From NCBI RefSeq assembly GCF_046365375.1, contig NZ_JBKEIT010000009.1, forward strand, positions 186,001 to 250,000: a DNA stretch of 64,000 nucleotides, given 5' to 3'. Of the stretch, positions 26,301-33,691 are shown one piece after another; positions within the stretch are counted from its first letter, which is position 1; the number at the start of each line of letters is the position of its first letter. This DNA comes from Butyricimonas muris. Lineage in GTDB: Bacteria > Bacteroidota > Bacteroidia > Bacteroidales > Marinifilaceae. The notes under the pieces are model-generated. The model searched no databases. It was not told the DNA's origin and worked only from the letters and a program-made list of their open reading frames with translations. Position numbers and translations under genes: made by a program.

Positions 26301-26373
26301 TTTTTGATTTATGATTTTAGATTCCAGATTCATATCTCATCTTACTCATAAATCATCAATCATAAATCGCAAA
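26301..26373. repeat. AT-rich fold-back spacer, rnfE-rnfA
   Basis: Arms 26301-26324 and 26350-26373 match at 18 of 24 positions, using GATTTATGATT units that differ from those in the other rnf gaps. Confidence 0.55.
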
Positions 26374-26378
26374 TTATT

Positions 26379-26954
26379 ATGGAATACATATTTATATTCA
26401 TAGCCGCAGTATTTGTCAATAATATCGTATTGGCGCAATTCTTGGGTATCTGCCCGTTCCTTGGGGTTTCCAAGAGTGTTCCCACGGCTTTAGGTATGAC
26501 CGGAGCCGTGACATTCGTGATGATTTTGGCCACGTTGGTTACTTTCATCGTGCAAAAAACGGTACTTGATCCGTTCCACATAGAGTTCATGCAAACTATC
26601 GTGTTTATCCTGATTATTGCAGCACTCGTGCAAATGGTGGAGATCATTCTGAAAAAAGTAAGCCCCTCGCTTTATCAGGCGTTAGGAGTATTTCTTCCCT
26701 TAATCACGACAAACTGTGCCGTACTGGGAGTTGCCATCATGGTTATCCAAAAAAACTACAACTTACTCGAGTCCGTGGTTTTCGCTGCCTCTACCGCTAT
26801 CGGTTTCGGGCTCGCCTTAACCATCTTTGCCGGCATCCGCGAACAATTGGAACTTTCCTCTATCCCCAAAGGCATGAAAGGAACTCCAATCGCTCTAGTA
26901 ACCGCGGGATTGTTAGCCTTAGCATTCATGGGCTTCTCCGGAATCGTCAAATAA
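26379..26954 (+). CDS. rnfA: Rnf electron transport complex subunit A
   Basis: 191 residues, six membrane helices, homologous to RnfE. Signatures are FVNNIVLAQFLGICPFLGVS and LPLITTNCAVLGVAIMVIQK. It is the last gene of the rseC-rnfBCDGEA unit and is followed at once by a perfect palindromic terminator. Confidence 0.97.
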   Translation: MEYIFIFIAAVFVNNIVLAQFLGICPFLGVSKSVPTALGMTGAVTFVMILATLVTFIVQKTVLDPFHIEFMQTIVFILIIAALVQMVEIILKKVSPSLYQALGVFLPLITTNCAVLGVAIMVIQKNYNLLESVVFAASTAIGFGLALTIFAGIREQLELSSIPKGMKGTPIALVTAGLLALAFMGFSGIVK

Positions 26955-26955
26955 A

Positions 26956-26981
26956 AGAGGGAGTGGTCGACCACTCCCTCT
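26956..26981. terminator. Bidirectional terminator between rnfA and HAD hydrolase gene
   Basis: Perfect 26-base palindrome with half AGAGGGAGTGGTC, placed between the convergent rnfA and HAD genes. It overlaps the HAD stop codon by two bases. On the minus strand it is followed by TTTTAT. Confidence 0.8.
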
Positions 26982-27663
26982 AGTCCATAAAGTCTAAAAG
27001 TCCATAAGGTCGTAAGGTCAAATCCACGAACCCGTCATACGAGTATCCCGTGAAATCCTCGATTACCCGATCCACCATTCCCTCGATCTTCTCTTTCGCG
27101 TTTGTTGTAGCCAACCCGACTACCTTCATGCGGGCATTACGTCCAGCCTCGATACCGGCAAAAGAATCCTCGAAAACGCAACAAACATCTGTTTCCATCT
27201 GCAGTTCTTTAGCCGCCAGTAGATAACATTCCGGAGCAGGCTTGGATTTCGTGATCTTATCGGCAGTAATTATTCGCTCGAAATACTCGGTAAATTCCGG
27301 GTGAGCCTTCAAGGCATACGACATTTTCACGTTATTGGAACTCGTCACCAAAGCAATCCTCACGCCATGATCTAACAATACTCGAATAAAATTTTCGACA
27401 CCCGGCACGTAAGGATAATTCATTTTTTCCTCGAACTCTTCCAACTCTTGGGAAATCTGTTGCTGCAAATCCATATTACCCCCGAAATAATCCTCCAGAA
27501 TCTTCTCCGTCGTCATCCCTTTAATCTTCTTGTAAAAATCAGGCATTCCGGGATGAAAACGCTTTCCCTGTTCTATCCAGAAAAGATCGTATTGTCCTTC
27601 CGTGTCGAGAACCACTCCATCCATATCAAACAATGCTGCAAATCTTCTTTCTCTATTCATCAT
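26980..27663 (-). CDS. HAD-superfamily phosphatase (beta-phosphoglucomutase/GPP-like)
   Basis: 227 residues from the ATG at 27663; a TTG further upstream would add an unlikely 17 residues. Motif I is D13-x-D15 (FDMDGVVLD), motif II is VTSSNN, motif III is the Lys in TKSKPAPECY, and motif IV is VFEDSFAGIEAG. A helical cap follows motif I. It is a cytoplasmic phosphosugar phosphatase or mutase; the exact substrate is unclear. The last 15 codons (DLTLRPYGLLDFMD) are written in the local 9-nt spacer repeat, so the C-terminus appears to have grown into repeat DNA. Confidence 0.9.
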   Translation of the reverse strand: MMNRERRFAALFDMDGVVLDTEGQYDLFWIEQGKRFHPGMPDFYKKIKGMTTEKILEDYFGGNMDLQQQISQELEEFEEKMNYPYVPGVENFIRVLLDHGVRIALVTSSNNVKMSYALKAHPEFTEYFERIITADKITKSKPAPECYLLAAKELQMETDVCCVFEDSFAGIEAGRNARMKVVGLATTNAKEKIEGMVDRVIEDFTGYSYDGFVDLTLRPYGLLDFMD

Positions 27664-27682
27664 ATCCTTAAAAAACTGTTCG

Positions 27683-27715
27683 CGAATATATCGAAAAAGA
27701 ATCTCCCTCCGCAAA
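27683..27715 (-). promoter_or_regulatory. Promoter for the HAD gene
   Basis: On the minus strand TTTG, 21 bases, TATATTCG (7 of 8). It is divergent from the cca promoter, which lies 15 bases away. Confidence 0.5.
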
Positions 27716-27729
27716 TCAGAATCAAATTA

Positions 27730-27761
27730 TTTGGTCTGTAAGGGATAACTTGATAATTTTG
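27730..27761 (+). promoter_or_regulatory. Promoter for cca
   Basis: TTTG, 20 bases, TAATTTTG: a perfect match to the Bacteroidota -33/-7 consensus, ending 25 bases before the cca ATG. Confidence 0.8.
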
Positions 27762-27786
27762 TACGCGAATCAGTTTACTAAAGTTT

Positions 27787-29199
27787 ATGCCTCAAAATAT
27801 GCAATTAACTCATCCCATTTTTAAAATCTTATCCGGAATAGCAGCAGAAAAAGGTTTAGAGATATACGTGATCGGGGGATATGTCCGCGACTTGATTTTA
27901 AAACGCCCTTCCAAAGACATTGACATTGTAGTTTTAGGTAGCGGGATAGAATTGGCAGAAACCGCGGCAAAACAATTGGGCAATCTGACTGTTTCCGTGT
28001 TCAAAAACTTCGGGACAGCCATGTTTCGATACAAAGGAATGGAAATCGAATTTGTCGGGGCACGTAAGGAATCCTATCAAAGGAACTCCCGTAAACCGAT
28101 CGTGGAAGAAGGAACCATTGACGATGATCAAAAACGCAGAGACTTCACGATAAACGCTTTGGCGATCTCTTTAAATCAAGATACCTACGGGCAACTGGTC
28201 GATCCGTTTGGAGGAATACAAGACTTGGAAGACGGGATATTACGAACCCCGCTCGACCCCGTGATTACCTTTTCGGATGATCCGTTACGCATGATGCGAG
28301 CCGTTCGTTTTGCCTCTCAATTGAATTTCACGATTGAAGCGATCACTTTCAAGGGCATTATCGCCAACAAAGAGCGTCTGAAAATCGTGTCGAAAGAACG
28401 TATCATTGATGAATTCAATAAAATCATGCTATCCCCCCGTCCTTCCGTGGGGCTGAAATTACTGGAACAATCCGGGCTACTGGAGGTATTCTTCCCGGAA
28501 CTCACCGCACTCAAGGGAGTAGAGTCCGTGGACGGTATCGGGCATAAAGACAACTTCTATCACACGTTGACCGTGCTGGATTCCGTCAGCCGGGTGTCAG
28601 ACAATCTATGGCTTCGCTGGGCAGCCTTGCTTCACGACATAGGCAAACCCGTTACCAAAAAATTCGTGCAGGGACAAGGCTGGACATTTCACGGGCATAA
28701 CCACGTCGGCGAACGCATGGTCGGCAAATTATTCAACCGCCTCAAACTGCCCCAGAACGAAAAAATGAAATACGTGCAAAAACTCGTATTCCTGCACATG
28801 CGTCCAATTGTCCTTTCGGAAGAAATCGTAACCGACTCGGCTGTCCGCCGTCTTTTATTTGACGCCGGGGACGACATCGACGATTTAATGACCCTTGCCG
28901 AAGCGGATATAACTTCCAAGAACGAAGAGAAAGTGCGTCGCTTCATGCACAATTTCCGGATCGTTCGTCAAAAATTAAAAGAAGTCGAGGAAAAAGACGC
29001 CATCCGGAACTTCCAACCCCCGGTAAGCGGCGAGGAAATCATGGAAATCTTCAATTTACCCCCGTGCAAAGCTATCGGAGATATTAAAAATGCCATCAAG
29101 GAAGCTATCCTCGACGGCATCATAAGTAACGATCCCGCAGAAGCCCGAAAATACATGTTCAAGGTCGCTGCCGAATTGGGAATACAGAAGAGTTCATAA
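27787..29199 (+). CDS. cca: CCA tRNA nucleotidyltransferase with HD domain
   Basis: 470 residues. The nucleotidyltransferase head has the GGYVRD motif (30-35) and the metal pair D44-x-D46 (KDIDIVVL), then RRDFTINALA and the RNA-binding domain (DDPLRMMRAVRFASQL). A C-terminal HD domain carries LLHDIGKP and later HMRP. It adds or repairs the 3' CCA end of tRNAs in the cytoplasm. It is a single gene with its own consensus promoter. Confidence 0.96.
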   Translation: MPQNMQLTHPIFKILSGIAAEKGLEIYVIGGYVRDLILKRPSKDIDIVVLGSGIELAETAAKQLGNLTVSVFKNFGTAMFRYKGMEIEFVGARKESYQRNSRKPIVEEGTIDDDQKRRDFTINALAISLNQDTYGQLVDPFGGIQDLEDGILRTPLDPVITFSDDPLRMMRAVRFASQLNFTIEAITFKGIIANKERLKIVSKERIIDEFNKIMLSPRPSVGLKLLEQSGLLEVFFPELTALKGVESVDGIGHKDNFYHTLTVLDSVSRVSDNLWLRWAALLHDIGKPVTKKFVQGQGWTFHGHNHVGERMVGKLFNRLKLPQNEKMKYVQKLVFLHMRPIVLSEEIVTDSAVRRLLFDAGDDIDDLMTLAEADITSKNEEKVRRFMHNFRIVRQKLKEVEEKDAIRNFQPPVSGEEIMEIFNLPPCKAIGDIKNAIKEAILDGIISNDPAEARKYMFKVAAELGIQKSS

Positions 29200-29271
29200 A
29201 GTTAGAAAGTTCATAAAGTTTATAAAGTAACTAATTCTAAATACTTTATGAACCTTACAAACTTTATAAAC
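29200..29271. repeat. 9-nt-unit fold-back repeat after cca
   Basis: 30-nt arms (29200-29229 and 29242-29271), 23 of 30 matching and gapless, of the same AGTTCATAA unit family as the spacer before rseC. It starts directly after the cca stop. Confidence 0.65.
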
Positions 29272-29272
29272 C

Positions 29273-29300
29273 AAAATAGAAAGGAAAACCCTTTCTATTT
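29273..29300. terminator. Bidirectional terminator, cca and the convergent membrane-protein gene
   Basis: Perfect 12-bp stem AAAATAGAAAGG with a 4-base loop. T-runs are built into the 3' arm in both directions. It overlaps the stop of the minus-strand gene. Confidence 0.8.
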
Positions 29301-29825
29301 TAAGAAGTAAGCTATTTGTTTGGCAGGAGTTCCCTCGTAAACTTTTACCTCAGTTCTCGGCACATCGTTGTAAGGAACAAATTCCATCACCTGCAATAAA
29401 GCGTATTGTTCATCTTCACTACAAAATACTTCCAAACTCAAATTGGATTGATCAGAACGACTCAATGACTGAAGATTATCAAATTTATTCTGTTCAATGA
29501 TATCATACAACTGTGAAGATTGATTGGCAGCCACGTACACTTTGTGCTTTTTCATGGCTTTTCCCGTCGGTTTGTACACGTACTTTTCTTTTTTAATGAT
29601 AAATGCCATAATTCCCCAACCCACAACAGCCAACCCGAGCATAATAATGATAGAAGAAAGCGTATCGCTTTGTGCCGTGTTGATATGATTTGCACCCACC
29701 CAAAGAATAGCGGCTCCCACGATCAACAAGCCCAAGGGTTTCACGGGTGATTTTTTCTTTTTCTCTACTTTACCTTCATCTACTTTCAAGATTACGTCAT
29801 CTATATAGTCAAATTTTGTTTCCAT
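29295..29825 (-). CDS. Small two-helix membrane protein, function unknown
   Basis: 176 residues from the ATG at 29825 (METKFDYIDDVIL). A lysine-rich cytoplasmic stretch (KVEKKKKSPVK) is followed by two membrane helices at about 31-48 and 56-74 (SSIIIMLGLAVVGWGIMAFI). A soluble C-terminal domain of about 95 residues follows (HKVYVAANQSSQLYDIIEQN and LLQVMEFVPYNDV). I do not recognise the family. It stands 105 bases after another small gene and may be in one transcript with it. Confidence 0.7.
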   Translation of the reverse strand: METKFDYIDDVILKVDEGKVEKKKKSPVKPLGLLIVGAAILWVGANHINTAQSDTLSSIIIMLGLAVVGWGIMAFIIKKEKYVYKPTGKAMKKHKVYVAANQSSQLYDIIEQNKFDNLQSLSRSDQSNLSLEVFCSEDEQYALLQVMEFVPYNDVPRTEVKVYEGTPAKQIAYFLK

Positions 29826-29930
29826 AATTATGATTTCTATGTATAATTTATAATGTTTAAATTTCAGCACACCAAAACACACTTCACCCGTTCACGAACA
29901 AGCAAAGTCTTCCCACGAAATAAACCTAAA

Positions 29931-30311
29931 TCATACAATGATTTCACGCAAGGCAAAGACGTAGTATCCCCCGTCCTGTCTTAACGCGAAAAAGTCGAGA
30001 TAATCATTTTCGACATACCTGAAGTAAGGTGTAAATACCCTTTTATACTCCTCGAACTGAATCGAGAAACTATTTCTTTGTAAATGACGGCAGGGAGGCT
30101 GTATGTTAGACACTTCATGCACCACGTTCACCGGTAGCGCATTCCCGTTCATCGCCGTCAACATTGCCAAACGTTCGAAAGCCTCCTTTTCATTGGAAAC
30201 AAGCCTCTCTTGGCTCACTACCTTTTCCATGTAGCGAGTGGCATCTACCCGTTGTCCCAGATAGACTACCGCCAAAATAAGCAGCACACAATATTTCATG
30301 AAAGCTTTCAT
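29931..30311 (-). CDS. Small exported protein, function unknown
   Basis: 126 residues. Signal peptide at 1-24 (MKYCVLLILAVVYLGQRVDA). The mature part is mixed alpha/beta with YRYVENDYLDFFALRQ-type aromatic content and no recognised motif. The start at 30311 was taken; the ATG at 30299 is a second option. A TATCTTTG -7-like box lies at 30338-30345 without a matching -33 box. The short spacing to the next gene suggests co-expression. Confidence 0.6.
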   Translation of the reverse strand: MKAFMKYCVLLILAVVYLGQRVDATRYMEKVVSQERLVSNEKEAFERLAMLTAMNGNALPVNVVHEVSNIQPPCRHLQRNSFSIQFEEYKRVFTPYFRYVENDYLDFFALRQDGGYYVFALREIIV

Positions 30312-30757
30312 ACCACTTTTCTACGATAAATTCAGAACAAAGATACAAAATCATTCGAGGAAATACACCATATCACATGATTTTTCGTGCCCGTTCATAA
30401 AATATAAACCTACTGCCAAATCTTCGATTTCTCAAAAGAAAACATTCCGAAACTTGCGATATAAAGACTTTTTTCGGGCTTCCCCGTTATGTAATGAGCA
30501 GAAAACGGGAAGAAATAAGGCATGGCTGTTTATTCACACATTCAACCATACTCAACTAACATTCGACATATCCGGTGTTAAACGGGTAGTCATCAAGTGT
30601 TGTACTGGAGTTGTAGCCCGTTCTCACCTTCTTCTCCTCCCGTTTTCTTCCCATTCTTAACGAAAAACACTTTCACTCCCCTAACCCATCCGAGAAGCTG
30701 CCTCTCAGGAGGGATTATACATGTTATATAAACCTTTCACTTTTCCTAAAAAACGAA
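30312..30757. other. Intergenic region with an inverted-repeat element
   Basis: About 445 bases with no convincing gene. It holds the inverted repeat described at 30495-30653 and a possible -7 box at 30338-30345. An open frame runs through it on the plus strand but has no family features. Confidence 0.5.
30495..30653. repeat. Inverted-repeat-bounded element, about 160 bp
   Basis: Arms 30500-30520 and 30627-30648 share AGAAAACGGGA followed by purine-rich sequence, with one indel. The pairing extends outward a few bases. There is no gene inside. The size and layout fit a small non-autonomous element or a structured RNA. Confidence 0.45.
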
Positions 30758-30787
30758 GAGAGAAAAAGATGCAATTCTTTTTCTCTC
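30758..30787 (-). terminator. Terminator of the locus 2 operon
   Basis: Perfect 11-bp stem GAGAGAAAAAG with an 8-base loop, about 30 bases after the last gene of locus 2 on the minus strand. Confidence 0.7.
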
Positions 30788-30819
30788 CATTTATAGGTTA
30801 AATTATACACCTCACACAA

Positions 30820-32307
30820 CTAAAATATTCTTATTTTACCCAATGATACCGTATAAAAAGTTTTGTTGTAGGCTTGATCACTTACAATAAATTTCAAATA
30901 ACGACCATGCAAGGAAACAGGGAGTGTAATGATCGTGCTTTCTCCTACCGTATTTCCCAAAGTATTCTCTATTACATAAGTCGCATCTTTCCAAGTTTTA
31001 TTATCCACAGATACCTTAATCTGGATTTTCTTAGCAATACATGGCTCGTATGCAGAAGTGACCGACAATTTCTGGGTAACCAAGATTCCATTTACAGTCT
31101 GAATTTCTTGCATATCCACTACCATCTCGTAAGTATAAAATTTAGAATGCCGTGTCGGTTGCCACCCTCTCGTGGAACTTTCATCAAATATAACATCAAT
31201 TCCTTCCCCGTATTCTTCATTCGAACAAGAATACGTCCAATTTTGACTACTAAGGAAAGATAAATCTTCCGGAAGCTTTGGATTAGGCAGATCATCAATA
31301 AAAGAGAATTCCCCAATCGGGAAATAATGCTCGTTATAACGTTCCACCTTCAATCCATTTACTTTACAAGCAACATCCAGCGCAAACGTACTGATTTCAA
31401 GATCGGAAACCTTACTTGCATTCTTATTTTTACTCAAGTTTCCTTCACTCAAATAACGATTTTTCCCCAAGACCAACGTTTTCAAATTCGGGAAATTCAA
31501 TATATCCTCAAACGAATTTATATCATAATCTATTTCCAATTCTGTTTGAGCATTCACGAATGCTTCCGTAATTTCCGACTGTCCATATTTTTCCCTGAGC
31601 CATTGTTTAAAATCGGGTGTATAAGTCCGGTTATCACGTGTCAATTCATAAGGATTAAAAACAATCAAATCCGAACATCCACTCAATCGCCCACTACGGT
31701 TAATCGTTACTTTTGTTCCCGCATCTATCTCATCCGGAACCAAACAATATTTATTATCGGTAACAAAAACACTATCTAATTCTAAAATTTTACGTTCTCC
31801 TCCCGAATAATAATTTAAACTGGCTGTTTCAACATCACTTTGCCACTCACTAAAAATAATCGCCAAATGATTCCCAACGAAGAAATATTTGTCAAACATT
31901 CGCGTGAACGACTTTATACTCTCGTGATCAAGCGTATAAGGTCGTTCGCTAGTTAAAGCAGGTAACGAACAATTCCCATCTTTATCCACGCTGCGCACGG
32001 CAACCTCATAAGTTGCATTTTCCAAATTCCGTATATTACATTCCGTAGTTCCTTTCTCTAACAAGGAATCTCTGGTAACCCCGTCTAACGTCCAACTGAC
32101 TTTAACCTTATCTATTGCCGGATCTACATGATTCGTCCACGTTACGATTAATCTTTGCCAACCGGGCTTCACAGATAAACCATTGCACTTTCCCAGATAA
32201 CGAATCGTACCTTCCCCGGCATAATCACTATACGTATCTTCCAAACTTTCACATCCCCCTAAAAATAATAGGGAAACGATAAACCATAAATATCTTTTCA
32301 ATTTCAT
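30820..32307 (-). CDS. DUF4998-type surface lipoprotein with C-terminal discoidin-like domain
   Basis: 495 residues, lipoprotein signal FLGGCESLEDTYSDY (Cys at about 19). N-terminal DUF4998-like/fibronectin-like region (GLSVKPGWQRLIVTWTNHVD, then RNLENATYEVAVRSVDKDGN). A central leucine-rich-like stretch (ILNFPNLKTLVLGKNRYL). A C-terminal F5/8 type C-like beta sandwich (STRGWQPTRHSKFYTYEMVV through HGRYLKFIVSD). Probable glycan-binding surface protein. Last gene of locus 2, 9 bases after the DUF5000-type gene. Confidence 0.78.
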   Translation of the reverse strand: MKLKRYLWFIVSLLFLGGCESLEDTYSDYAGEGTIRYLGKCNGLSVKPGWQRLIVTWTNHVDPAIDKVKVSWTLDGVTRDSLLEKGTTECNIRNLENATYEVAVRSVDKDGNCSLPALTSERPYTLDHESIKSFTRMFDKYFFVGNHLAIIFSEWQSDVETASLNYYSGGERKILELDSVFVTDNKYCLVPDEIDAGTKVTINRSGRLSGCSDLIVFNPYELTRDNRTYTPDFKQWLREKYGQSEITEAFVNAQTELEIDYDINSFEDILNFPNLKTLVLGKNRYLSEGNLSKNKNASKVSDLEISTFALDVACKVNGLKVERYNEHYFPIGEFSFIDDLPNPKLPEDLSFLSSQNWTYSCSNEEYGEGIDVIFDESSTRGWQPTRHSKFYTYEMVVDMQEIQTVNGILVTQKLSVTSAYEPCIAKKIQIKVSVDNKTWKDATYVIENTLGNTVGESTIITLPVSLHGRYLKFIVSDQAYNKTFYTVSLGKIRIF

Positions 32308-32316
32308 AACACGACC

Positions 32317-33669
32317 TTATTTTGCTGTATAAATTTCCAATTCGTGAATAGTTACATGTTTGTTATAATTAGAACCACTCGTGGCATTTTCAAAACCCGC
32401 AGGACTATAAAACACCTCATTTATCACGAATTTCACATAACGATATTTATTTCCGGTAGCCGGACAACTTAATCGCATATAACAAGGCTCTGCAAAAGAA
32501 AGAGCCTCCAAACTTGGAATTTCATATTCATCGTCCCCATTATTACAACGTTTACACCATCTCAATTCATTGTCAATCTCCCGATCTTGCTCGAAATGCA
32601 CAATTTCTTCCCATGAAGCATCATCTGCCATATCATTAGAACCGTAAACGGTTACGCTACTTGGTAATTTAGATGCATAACAACTCGTCCAAATATCACC
32701 GTATTTTTCTAACCATCCGGGATACCAATCACTAGGTCCCATGGGAAAAGAATATCGCACAAACAACATAGCATAAAGCCTAAATTCAGCAGGAAGTTTC
32801 TGTTCTTTCATATCAATAATAAACAATGGTTTACCGAGACAATGCTCTTTTGACAGATAAGTACAGAAATTATCCCATCCCTCCCAACCAAAACAAGATT
32901 CTCCTTTTAAATCTCCATCAAACAAATATGATTTACCTAATCTGTACACTGGATCTTCTATTGAAAAGTTTTCCGGATCATAAAAATCAAAATCAACTGG
33001 ATTCAATTTTTCAATTTGCAAAGGTTCTACATTTTGCCACACCTTCTCTTTCACCATGTACCCACGAAAATCTTCCGTGCGAACCACAACATCATAAGAA
33101 GGACGAACTTGTTGAGGGGTTATTTGTAAAGAACCAGCCCCTTGAGCCAAAACAAAACTATTAATCAATAGCGTGTCCGGCTGTTTACTCACGGGATCTT
33201 CTCCAACATAAAACACGTGCGCCATTCCCTTTGACTCTTCTTTAATATCATAGTTGAGGCAAATACTACCCCAAGCAGGATAAACTTCCAAATGCTCAAA
33301 AAAGGATACAGGTCCCGAATCTTTCGTGTCAAAAGTTACATCCACAGGTTCCGACTCCAAATCATCATTATTACAAAGAGTCACACGGGCTGGCACTCCT
33401 TTTTGCGATTCATTAAAACCCAATAAAACCAAGGAATCACACGCATAACTACCGGAGCAAATCATCGCTTTACCGAAAGCATCCTTGTAACGTACACGAA
33501 TATAAAGAATGTCCCCATCGGAAGGTAACTTGTAATGCATAATAGCTCCTCCCGGGATAGGAGTAAAAGACAAATTTTCAGCCGGTATCGAGGTTTCAAA
33601 ATAAGCATCGTCATCCTGACAACCGTAAAACGCCCAAAGTGCCAATAATATATATATTAACTTTTTCAT
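32317..33669 (-). CDS. DUF4959/DUF5000-type surface lipoprotein
   Basis: 450 residues, lipoprotein signal LLALWAFYGCQDDD (Cys at about 17). The layout fits the Bacteroidota family with DUF4959, DUF5126 and DUF5000 domains: FTPIPGGAIMHYKLPSDGDI at the N-terminus, and from about 270 a discoidin-like domain with LPSSVTVYGSNDMADDASWE and KYRYVKFVINEVFYSP. These proteins accompany SusCD and are thought to bind glycans at the surface. Gap of 22 bases to SusD. Confidence 0.82.
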   Translation of the reverse strand: MKKLIYILLALWAFYGCQDDDAYFETSIPAENLSFTPIPGGAIMHYKLPSDGDILYIRVRYKDAFGKAMICSGSYACDSLVLLGFNESQKGVPARVTLCNNDDLESEPVDVTFDTKDSGPVSFFEHLEVYPAWGSICLNYDIKEESKGMAHVFYVGEDPVSKQPDTLLINSFVLAQGAGSLQITPQQVRPSYDVVVRTEDFRGYMVKEKVWQNVEPLQIEKLNPVDFDFYDPENFSIEDPVYRLGKSYLFDGDLKGESCFGWEGWDNFCTYLSKEHCLGKPLFIIDMKEQKLPAEFRLYAMLFVRYSFPMGPSDWYPGWLEKYGDIWTSCYASKLPSSVTVYGSNDMADDASWEEIVHFEQDREIDNELRWCKRCNNGDDEYEIPSLEALSFAEPCYMRLSCPATGNKYRYVKFVINEVFYSPAGFENATSGSNYNKHVTIHELEIYTAK

Positions 33670-33691
33670 ACTTCTTTGATTTTTTATCTAT

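Noticed and set aside
21219..26954. Rnf operon as a novel system
   Set aside because: Gene order rseC-rnfBCDGEA and all motifs are standard for Bacteroidota. Only the spacers are unusual.
30298..30660. Open frame of 120 codons on the plus strand in a gene-poor stretch
   Set aside because: It has no signal peptide, family motif or promoter, starts inside a minus-strand gene, and spans the inverted-repeat element.
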